This document shows, one piece after another, positions 55,808 to 64,000 of a stretch of 64,000 bases of DNA. This stretch comes from Cycas panzhihuaensis (Eukaryota; Cycadophyta), in contig CM041465.1 of assembly GCA_023213395.1 (NCBI GenBank), positions 172,987,741 through 173,051,740 on the forward strand, written 5' to 3'. The notes under the pieces are model-generated. The model made no database searches. It had not been told where the DNA came from and saw only the letters and a list, made by a program, of their open reading frames with translations. Each line of letters opens with the position of its first letter. The stretch's first letter is position 1. A program made the position numbers and the translations under genes.

Positions 55808-56330
55808 CTTCATCCTCGCATGAAAAACTAGATTCTTAGTCAACTTAATCCCACTTTGATTGTCACAATATAACCTGGTGGGGTGATTTTGCTCAAATCA
55901 AAGCTCGTTAAGAATCCTCCTTAGCCATATAGTCTCACAAGTTGCGTTGACTGTAGCTTTGTACTCTGCTTCCGTGGAGGACAAGGTAACATTGGGTTGC
56001 CTCTTACAACTCCACGAAATATCTCCTGACCTAAGGTGAAAACAATATTCTGAAGTCGATCTGCGGCTATCCTAGCATCTTGCCAAAGCAAAGTCCGAGA
56101 ACCCTTCCAAGATGAAGTTCTCATTATGTGTATATTGAAAACTATGTTGCAATCTGCCTTTGAGATATCTCAATATACGTTTTGTTGCATTCTAATGCTT
56201 ATGATCGGATTGAGACATGTACTTGGAACAAATCCCAACTGCAAATGAAAGATATGGTCTAGTGTTGGTGAGATAGAATTGGCTACCCACTAATTGCTAA
56301 TATAGTGTGGGATCTACTAGTGTTGCTTCC
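55808..56330 (-). pseudogene. Copia I RNase H, right of the insertion
   Basis: This continues the RNase H split at 42771. It parallels copia K 49230-49700: the strand equivalent to the CDNQS region (55840-55900), [22 protein letters not shown] near 55930-56020 and the upstream connection blocks to about 56330. Stops and shifts occur throughout. Confidence 0.75.
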
Positions 56331-57400
56331 TCATCCAGTGATAGCTTTATACCATTCTCCATAGGCGTAGGTGATGGTTTGTAGTCCTCCATTTTGAATC
56401 GTTGCAAAATGTACCAATATATTTGGCTTGGAAAATGAAGATATGACTTTGATGTTGCCATACCTCCATGCCTAAGAAATAATGGGGAAGTCCAACATCC
56501 GTCATCTCAAACCTTCTCTAAAGGTCATCTTGGAGAACTTGTATCATCTTAATGTCACTCCCAAGGATCACTAAGTCATCAACATATAAAACGACAAAGA
56601 CAACATGGTTCTCCCTAACTTTTATGTACAAGTTAGGATCTGATGAGGATCGATGATATCCACGTCTCAAAAAATAATCATCGATTTTAGAGTACAATGC
56701 TCGAGGGGCCTATTTCAATCCATATAAAGCCTTTTTAAGGTGACAGACCAAATGTTCTTTGCCATGTGCAACATATCTATGAAGTTGCTCCAAATATACC
56801 TCCTCTTGAAAATCATCAATGAAAAAAATACTCTTTACATCCGTTTGATAAATTGGCCACTTGCATTGAGCAATTGAGGTCAATATTAATCTCATGGTAT
56901 TCATGTTTGCCATAAGTGCGAATGTCTCTTCATAATTAATGCCTTCTTTTTACTTGAAGCCCTTGGCAACTAGTCGAGCCTTATGATGCTCAATTGATCC
57001 ACTAGATTGGAATTTGGCTTTATACATCCATTTGCAATTGATTGCCTGCTTGTTCTTAGGCAATTCGACCAAATCCCAGGTTCCATTCTTTTCAATAGAA
57101 TGGATTTGTTCATTCATGGCAGCTTTTCACTTTTCACATTTACATGGCTTCTCAAAAATGCAAGGCTCATCCACACAAAGCACTTCAGCCATAAGTGCAT
57201 AGTTAACTATTTGTTGTCTCATTTTTTATGGACGTTTTCTTTCAGTGACTTGAATTGTCCTTTACCATCTAAGTATACCATTTGGGTAGTTTTTTCGTAG
57301 ATATAACTTGAACATCAATATCCTTGGGTTGTAATGGTTGATCAACAGAAGAGCTACCAAGGTCAAGTGGAGCTGTTAATGAAAATGGAGTAGAAGTAGA
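56331..57400 (-). pseudogene. Copia I reverse transcriptase remnant
   Basis: The block 56913-56710 reads [46 protein letters not shown]...HLKKALYGLK, equivalent to the [20 protein letters not shown] region, with FLNG changed to FIDD. The catalytic strand (YVDDLVI-like) is near 56575-56590. The N-terminal WVYK-like block lies near 57010-57130. It is more decayed than its relative in copia K. Confidence 0.8.
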
Positions 57401-58560
57401 CAAAGAAGTGACAAGAGCAGAAGATAAGCATGGTGTTGAAGTTTGTGAGAGAAGGAAATCCCCAACAATCTATTTGCCTTTTTCAAGAGAAGGATGGATG
57501 CATGTTCCATCTCTTCATTATCCTCAACAAAGATTACATCTCTAGATATACGCATTTTCTTAGAAGTGGGATTATCTACTCTATATGCTTTACTGTTACT
57601 AAAATAACCAATGAACATGCATTTTAGATTGTTATCGTCTAATTTCTTCCTTTGTTGTTGGGGAATATGCATATAAGCAATGCACCCAAAAGTCCTAAAA
57701 TGGCTCACAATTGACTTTTTGCCAGACCAAGCTTCCTCTGGTATCATATCAGTGACTATAGTAGTAGGGCTCCTATTGGCCACATAATTTGTTGTATGAA
57801 ATGCTTTAGCTCAATAAGAAAGAGGAAGCCCCTTAGCATGCATCATTGCTTTGGCTTTGCTTGCCAAAGTCCTGTTCATTCTTTCAACTACCCCATTCCG
57901 TTAAGGTGCATATGGAGCAATGAGTTGCCTCTTAATCCAATGATTCTTGCAAAAGTGGTTGAAGTCTTTTGAGGTAATTTCATCTCTATTGTTAGACCGC
58001 AATATTTTGATGGGCAAGTTTGCTTCATTTTCCATGGTAAGTTCAAATTGTTGGAATTTTTCCAAAGCATCAGATTTATGTTTGATGAAATAGACCCAAA
58101 TCTTGTGTGAAAAATTAACAATGAAAGTGATGTAGTACAAAGCTCCTCTAAGAGATGGTATGGACATGGGTCCACATAAATCTGTGTACCGGCTACAAGT
58201 GTTGCAATGCATGCCATGCTTTGCCTTTAGGAAAAACCTCACAATGTTGTTTCCTCATAATACATGCTTCATAAAGACATTTTGATGCAGAAATCTTTGG
58301 AAGCCCATACACCATGCTTTTACTAAATATCAATTTAATGTTATTTAGGCTCAAGTAGCCTAGCATATTGTGCCAAAGTTGTTCTTTGATCATTGATTGA
58401 GTGACAGAATATGTTGAAGTATCAAGTGTTATATTTGAGGCATCCAATTTATAAAGGCCATAGTCTTTATGACCAATGGCAACCACTTGATCATTTCTAT
58501 CACCCATTGTGCATTTCCCATTTTTGAATAATATACTCATTTGTTGTTTATCCAACTAAC
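57376..58560 (-). pseudogene. Copia I integrase and GAG-pre-integrase remnant
   Basis: 58555-58193 gives protease-distal and GAG-pre-integrase text (ITLDTSTYSVTQSMIKEQLWHNMLGYLSLNNIK...CLYEACIMRKQHCEVFPKGKAWHA). 58242-57901 gives DLCGPMSIPSLRGALYYITFIVNFSHKIWVYF, with Asn-Phe in place of the usual Asp-Phe near the first catalytic strand. 57783-57376 gives ANRSPTTIVTDMIPEEAWSGKKSIVSHFRTFGCIAYMHIP. Shifts separate the blocks. Confidence 0.85.
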
Positions 58561-59830
58561 TAACAAATAGAAGATTTTTGTGCATTGAAGGTACCCAATA
58601 AACATCCCCTATGGAAATGTTGAAGCAGGGTGATCTAGAGAATGGAAGGAGGCAATTTTGCACAATCCAGATATTTGTACGATCTCATTGTTGCCAAATG
58701 TAACTGTTTGCCCTCTTCATTCTTTGACATCATAGAGCAAGTCCTCATCACCAGGCATATGATGAGATGCTCCCAAATCAATAATCCAAGTGCTATCACT
58801 TTGTGTGGTGTGATAGGTACAAAATAGTTTACCTTCATCATTGACAAATTGACTAATGTGGCATTGGTTGCCACCTCTAAATCCCCCCTTCCTCTTTGAC
58901 CTCCTCAAAATCAACCTCGATTTGGTTTTTGAAGGGGCTATTGTTGTTGTTGTTGTCGTTGTCCCTGTTGCTATTGTTGTGGCTAGTGCTACTACTGTTG
59001 TTGCATGTCAAACTGACGTTTGTAGCACTTTAGTTGAATGTCGCCTTCTTGCCACAATAATGACAAACAACATTGGCTTTTGATGTGCCAATGTTCAAGT
59101 TCCCAAACTATTTGTTGAGATTCTGTTTGGGAGTCTACTTACCCTTATACTTGGCCATGAATGCACCTGATGTAGATGATTCACCCTAATGAGAGTAGAT
59201 TTACTCCTCTCATAGTGAAGGACTTTCAAGTTCAATGAAAGTTATTGTGCCAAGTGTGTCATCTCATGTGACTGAAGAGATGAAACTACTGTACTCCCTT
59301 TGTAATGAATGCAATGTGGCAATCACAAGGTCATCCTTCGAAGTTGATTTCCCAAGAGTAGCCAGTTCATTGTTGATTTCTTTGATTGAAGACAAAAATG
59401 CCGATATAGGCTCCACATATCTCAAAATATACAACTTGGCTTTTGTCATTACAATGCGAGTATCATCTCACCCTTCATGCAATGAAATTAAAGTGTTCCA
59501 GGCTTCTCTTGAAGTAGAAGCACATGCAATACTTTGATCAACATCATAATCTACAATCATATGAAAAAATGCTAAGGTTATTTCATCCTTAGCTTTCCAA
59601 GCAGCAACTAAAATAGGATCACGATTGATGATTACATTGTTATCAGTTTGACTCCTAGTTAAAATAGATTTGTGATTCTTTCCAAATACAAATGCCCAAA
59701 ATTCATTCATGATCAACAAATTTTGTGTTTGCTTCTTCTACTATTAGAACTTATCTTGATCCATTAACTTGATATTGCATGCATTAAGGATATTGATGAT
59801 AGCTGTAATGTTAAAGTTGATTAAAAGGCT
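58561..59830 (-). pseudogene. Copia I Gag and protease remnant
   Basis: Protease near 58790-58740 reads TWIIDLGASHHMPG, with Leu for Ser in the active triplet. Gag runs from about 59808, where the start codon appears as ATT (ITAIINILNACNIKL against MAAINMLNACTIRL in copia K). It continues through MNEFWAFVFGK, WKAKDEITLAFFHMIVDYDVDQ and KLYILRYVEPISAFLSSIKEINNEL. The knuckle is truncated after CHYCGKK. A GTT/AAC microsatellite (58938-58985) adds poly-Asn. Confidence 0.8.
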
Positions 59831-61712
59831 CTTGAAGCTTGCAGATAACTTGGAGACTTAAGGGGTTTGTCGCTTAAGCTCCACTTTCTAAGACACCAAC
59901 AACCCTAGTCTTACAAAGGAGATCCAACAATTTAAGAGAGTGATGATAGATGGAGGGCTAGGCAATGAGTTGGTCCAACTCTAATCTTTCAAAATAAATC
60001 CAACAGTTAGCCAAGCTAAATCTAGGACAAACAAGGTAGGGTTGATCTGCATGATCGTACCGTGCTTTCCTTGGAATTCGCAAACCCAATAACACCCTTT
60101 TCGAACCTCCTTTTCTCTAAGAATGATTTCAATTGTCGTACACTGACTGTATGGTTAGTTGGTCCCCTATGAAATGCACCAAGCTTAAGATATAAAGGCA
60201 AGGTTTGAACCTTTTTGAAGCCTCTCTGACAATATTTTAAGCAATTTTTTAACGGTTCAAGTTGATTAAAATAAATTGCTTAATGAGGGTGATGATGTTG
60301 CTTTGCAAGTGCTTGAAAATTTGATACAAACGAGCTTCAAGAGAAGCAACTTGAGTACTAAAATAAACACTTTAAGTGTTTTACAAAAGCACTTAAAAAA
60401 TCAAAAAAAGTACTAAGTGTCAAATGAGAAAGTGCTTGCTTGCATGTTGTGCTTATAGTGGTTTCCTTTTAGATTGAAGAAACAACCACAAAAGGCCAAA
60501 TTTAATCAAGTGTGCCAAGAGAACACACCACCGCAACACTATTAGGACTTTAAATAGTCCTAACCCACTCCAAAATAAGTGATTTTTTTAAATTAAAAAA
60601 GTGATTTTTGAGCCCTTTTTTGTGACTAGGTCATGAAGGTCACCATGCAAGGAGCCTTATAAACACTTGTACAATGTGAATATTTCACAAGTATAAAAAT
60701 GACTGAAAATCACTTGTTTTTGAATCACTTGAGACATTTGCAAATTTTTTTGTGTTAGTGAACTCAAAAAATTAAAAAAGTTAGTGCTTTGTCTTACAAA
60801 TGATGAAATATCATTAAATCACACTTATAAAGACAAACTTTAGGTAACTAAAGATTATTAAAAATAGACTATTCAAAGAATATTCTTAATTTTATAACCT
60901 AAAGTTCAATTGATAGAGTTAAAATATGAAATATTTCAAAAAACTCACTCAAGTAGTGGCCATGTGACTTTGAATTGCTTCAGATCGATCGATCTCTTTG
61001 TAGAAAGCTCAAATCTTCGTAAAATTATAGGAGTAGCTCTATGTTGGCTAGAGAAAGGTATGTCTCCAACTTCGTGGCATTTCATGATCTACAATAAGAG
61101 AACAAAGCATTTGATGATAAAATTGAGCACACGGTTGTATGGGGTTCATATGATAGCCATATGGAAAACGAAGGGTTTTAAACGAAATTTCTTTGTTAGA
61201 GATCAATCATCTAGGGTCTCTTGACCTGCAGATAGTGTCAAATCTAGACAACACTCTGTCTATTAGAAGAAATGAGCAAAAAAATTGATTTTTTAAAGTG
61301 AAAATCATCAAAAATTAGTGATAAATCTGCCTTATCACCGTAAAATCCACCCAAGAGTAGATACAAGCTGAGATGAGTAGATTCTAAAGACCAACTGAGA
61401 AGAATCACTAATAGAACCTACAGATTTTAGAGAAGAACTCTACAAAATAATTTTTATTTGGAGAAAATGTGAAGAAAATAGTGATTTTTATATAAATCTT
61501 CTACTACAAACACTAATTGCGTTTAGAAAATATTCCAAAAATTAAATCTATTGATTTCTAGCCTACAAATATATGAAAATAGTGAAAATCTGCAGAAAAA
61601 ATAAACCAAACTTAGCCTTGGATCGCCTTTAGAGAGCGAAAGTCATCACTAAGAGTTTGGTGAACTCTTCCTTAAATCTGAAAGCAGCAAAGAACTCTTC
61701 TCCAACAACCAT
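59831..61712 (-). other. Copia I untranslated leader
   Basis: 1.9 kb of AT-rich, homopolymer-laden DNA between Gag and the primer site, homologous at both ends to the copia K leader: the GGTTGATCTGCATG...CGTACC region near 60045, and GCCTTGGATCGCCTTT near 61615. A plus-strand 104-codon open frame (60910-61224) is antisense to the element and not recognised. Confidence 0.55.
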
Positions 61713-61724
61713 GCTTTGATACCA
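61713..61724 (-). promoter_or_regulatory. Copia I primer-binding site
   Basis: TGGTATCAAAGC on the minus strand, two bases after the 5' LTR. It has one mismatch to the initiator tRNA-Met site. Confidence 0.9.
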
Positions 61725-61726
61725 AA

Positions 61727-62268
61727 TGAAGAGAATAGCATTTAGCTCTTACACCAATTGATGATGAACACAACCCTAGAATCACTTGGAGAGGGAGTAT
61801 GTTAGCACAATAAGATGATTAGCATCTATAGCAAGACTAAGAAGATAAGCACCTAAGCAATGAATCAAGCACGAGATATAAATGAGTAGGAATTGTTTCT
61901 CGCTCCAAATAAACAAGATAGTCTTGGATTAAAATAGCAACATAACAATGCAATACTCACTCTCATATGTAATATATGAGAATTGGTTTCAACATATAGA
62001 GTTAGAGGAGAGACCTTGGGGGACTCGATGTTTGACGAGTGTCAAACATGCAAGCTATGCCATTTGCATGTGGGACAAGTGTCCATTGGGCTCTCTTGTG
62101 AGCAAAAGTGCATGAGGGGTGCATTGACCCTCAAGTCGCAACATTGTGCTATGAGAAAGAATGTGGGTGTGTACTTTATCACATAAGGTGATAAGACACC
62201 TTTATATAAAGTATATATTGTTACAATATAAAGTACATCACTTAACATTTAAACATAAGGGTTTAACA
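61727..62268 (-). repeat. Copia I 5' LTR with U3 palindromes
   Basis: 542 bp. It holds ATGTTTGAC/GTCAAACAT around GAGT (62028-62049), CATGCAA/TTGCATG (62047-62070) and GGACA/TGTCC (62073-62084), in the same order as in copia K. It is visibly diverged from the 3' LTR. Confidence 0.9.
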
Positions 62269-63060
62269 CAGATCACCCCTTGGTGTACTTGAGATATGAC
62301 TCTCTCCACTTCGTGGAATGCGATGCAATGTCTTAATACATCATCCAAGCCATGTTGATAAAGCTCTCCCTAAATAAGTTGGTAAGGCTCTGCTTTCCTT
62401 ACCAACTGTTATCTCTCTGCTTTGTCTAATCCTAAGGTACCTCACCTATTGACAAGTATTCAGGTATGCCCTCATACCATTTTGGTGCAACTACATCAAT
62501 TTTGAACAAATAAGCATCAGGAAAGTCATCCTAAACTGCAATTGCTTTTTCACCATTGTTAATTCTTGATAATTAATCCAGTATGACGTGCTTTTCCTTG
62601 TTTAACCATAATTTTAAATGTAAATTCTTGGAAAAGCATTAGAAATTTATTGATTCTTCACTGTAATAATGACTAATTGATTAGGCAAATAAGAGCTTGA
62701 TGATCTATGTAAAATACACATGGGTTTGACAATAAATAATGGCAAATTTTTTATAGTGCGTAAACCATTACTAATGCTTCCCACTTTGTAATTGTATAAT
62801 TTTGCTCTACTTGTGTTAATTTCTTGCTGGCGACTGTAATTGGATGGTCAATGTTTTTCTCTCCAGGTTGGGCTAACATGCACCTAATTGTGAATTAGGA
62901 AGTATCCATGTGGATGCAAAACATTTTAGTTAGGGAACCACAAAATGGGTGTTGTTGCTAGTACTCTTTTTAGGGATTCAAATGCCATTTGTTGCTCCCC
63001 TTCCCATTCCCCTTCAATATCTTTTTTGAGCAGATCTTCTAAGGGTCCAAAGATGTGGGC
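62269..63060 (-). pseudogene. Gypsy H RNase H and start of integrase zinc finger
   Basis: The minus strand reads the connection text KAYAHIFGPLEDLLKKDIEGEWEGEQQMAFESLK (63080-62980), then RNase H blocks with poor conservation (PLFIVKPMCIL region near 62730). It ends with a spacer leading to SYLKYTKG and HQGVI near 62300-62270, the first His of the integrase H2C2 finger. Copia I interrupts there. Stops are frequent. Confidence 0.7.
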
Positions 63061-63900
63061 ATAAGCTTTTACAAATCATTGATAGTAGCTGGTTAACCTT
63101 AGAAATCCCTTCAAATGTTTTCTAGTAAGAGGAATGGAAAAGTTGAGTATGGTAAATACTTTTGCCAGGTAAGTTATTAAGCCTTCCTTATTAACTATAT
63201 GACCTAGCAAATTCTCAAATGACACCATAAAAGTACACTTTTTGGATTTAAGCACAACTTGTTCTCTCTGCATGTTTGCAACATCTCCTAAACATTTTTC
63301 AGACGATTCTTGATTACTCCATATAATGGCCAATCATCGAGAAACAGGGCTACTTTTTCTCCAATCATTTTCTAAAATATATTGAAAACTATATGCTAGA
63401 AGGTAGCATGGGCATTGGTTAACCCAAATGACATCACTTTATATTCGTAGGTTCCCCATTCAATGACAAATGTTGCTTTTTCTTGGTCCTTAGGTGGAAT
63501 TTGTACCTGATTGTACCCACTAAATCCATCTATCAAATAGTAGGTTTCACTTCCTCTAACCATATCCAAAGCATCTTTTATAAAGAGAATAGGAAATGGA
63601 TCCTTCTTTGTTACATTGTTAAGTTGATGGCAATCCACACATACTCCAATTTTTGCATTTTTCTTTAAGGCTACGACCACTGCGCTAACCCAGTAACTAT
63701 GTTCTACCTCATAGATATAACCAACTTTCAACATTTTGTTGATTTCTACATTCACTCTTTCCTTGTATTTGGGATTTGATCTATAAGGTCTCTATTTCAT
63801 TAGTTTGGCTACATTTTGATTTTTAGTGGAATGCCTTTTAACCTCTCATAAGAACAAGTAAACAAGTCTCTAAATTCTTCAAAAAGTGCCTAGGCTTGTG
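63060..63900 (-). pseudogene. Gypsy H reverse transcriptase
   Basis: 63755-63396 is open for 119 codons: KMLKVGYIYEVEHSYWVSAVVVALKKNAKIGVCVDCHQLNNVTKKDPFP, then YYLIDGFSGYNQVQIPPKDQEKATFVIEWGTYEYKVMSFGLTNAHATF. This is the Ty3/gypsy finger-palm with the FSGYNQV motif frequent in Tat/Athila RTs. The next block (VALFLDDW, 63350) holds a catalytic-like LDD. Then LKSKKCTFMVSFENLLGHIVNKEGL follows. Upstream, FEEFRDLFTCSYERLKGIPL (63900-63830) is the usual RT-leading segment. Protease and Gag are absent. Confidence 0.85.
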
Positions 63901-63950
63901 GAACTATTCTCTCATTCCAATGTTAAAATGTAATAATGACTTACACAAAA

Positions 63951-64000
63951 GCTCTGATACCATGTTGAAAATTTGATTTGCATTAATAGATCATATTGAA
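63951..64000 (-). repeat. Primer-binding site and LTR start at the window edge
   Basis: GCTCTGATACCA at 63951-63962 is the exact complement of the TGGTATCAGAGC primer site. It is followed at once by TGTTGAAAATTTG, which has the form of an LTR end read on the minus strand. Only 38 bp of the LTR lies in the window. It sits about 60 bp from the first RT-linked codons of gypsy H, leaving no room for Gag or protease. Confidence 0.65.

Larger units (their letters stand above)
42026..62268 (-). mobile_element. Copia I: Ty1/copia element holding a nested solo LTR and two more copia elements
   Basis: 3' LTR 42026-42585 and 5' LTR 61727-62268 enclose a minus-strand copia interior that reads continuously once 42772-55807 is removed. 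It inserted in gypsy H's integrase zinc finger: removing it restores the HQGV...GHAS spacing across the target. The flanking five bases have drifted (CTGAC left, CAGAT right). Its coding capacity is ruined by stops and the Gag start codon appears as ATT. Its sequence is clearly related to copia K. Confidence 0.9.
39750..64000 (-). mobile_element. Gypsy H: outer Tat/Athila-like Ty3/gypsy element, split by copia I
   Basis: On the minus strand the window holds RT (63900-63060) and RNase H (to about 62300), then copia I (42026-62268), then the rest of integrase (42025-41320) and an extra reading frame (41140-40030). Integrase reads ARYILVATNYAMKWVEARAL, the style of the Tat/Athila lineage. The left limit is uncertain and no 3' LTR was found. 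A primer-binding site and LTR start at 63951-64000 may be its 5' end. Confidence 0.75.

Noticed and set aside
60910-61224. 104-codon plus-strand open frame as a gene
   Set aside because: It lies antisense within the untranslated leader of copia I, with no recognisable domain.

Overview
The window reads as a piece of a very large, repeat-filled seed-plant nuclear genome. A gymnosperm is my guess, an inference from the stacked old retrotransposons and from three isolated gene exons with no flanking exons in view. No bacterial, plastid or rRNA genes were seen. Nearly all of the DNA is LTR retrotransposon, both Ty1/copia and Ty3/gypsy and mostly decayed, with one old LINE fragment. The only host coding sequence I recognise is three consecutive in-frame exons (25964-26814, minus strand) of a circularly permuted mitochondrial GTPase of the SIN2/MTG1 type.

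Left third (1-23358). Copia A (+, 1-5511) keeps gag to 3' LTR. Next come two head-to-head copia fragments (B minus, 5530-6486; C plus, 6487-8953) and copia D (+, 8954-12330). Then follows a 5'-truncated gypsy E (+), interrupted near the end of integrase by a complete gypsy F (minus, 15393-21324, 491-bp LTRs). The right end of F, the tail of E and a copia LTR are tandemly duplicated with a 1,146-bp offset.

Middle (23359-39749). An unassigned stretch is followed by the GTPase exons, an L1-type LINE fragment, two copia LTRs with primer-binding sites, and a copia gag-protease. Beside the latter sits a complete gypsy G (+, 33136-38748, perfect TSD ACAAG). A truncated copia 5' end closes the section.

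Right (39750-64000) is a nest of four levels. An outer Tat/Athila-like gypsy H (minus) is split inside its integrase zinc finger by copia I (minus, LTRs 42026-42585 and 61727-62268). Copia I is split in RNase H by about 1 kb of probable solo LTR (42772...55807). That insert holds two further complete copia elements: J (+, 43074-48215) and K (minus, 48496-55374, TSD ATAAC, LTRs differing at about 9 of 554 positions). Each insertion is shown by reading the interrupted element across the gap.

The less expected signals are regulatory-looking. The U3 of the copia I/K LTR family holds clustered palindromes whose arms change together between copies. The U3 of both gypsy families F and G carries a roughly 23-nt-spaced array of a TGGCCGACTT-like decamer just upstream of TATA. 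Both gypsy families also have a poly-C tract about 65 nt after the primer-binding site. K carries a minisatellite in its leader, and H carries an unrecognised extra reading frame after integrase. All boundaries and comparisons were made by eye.
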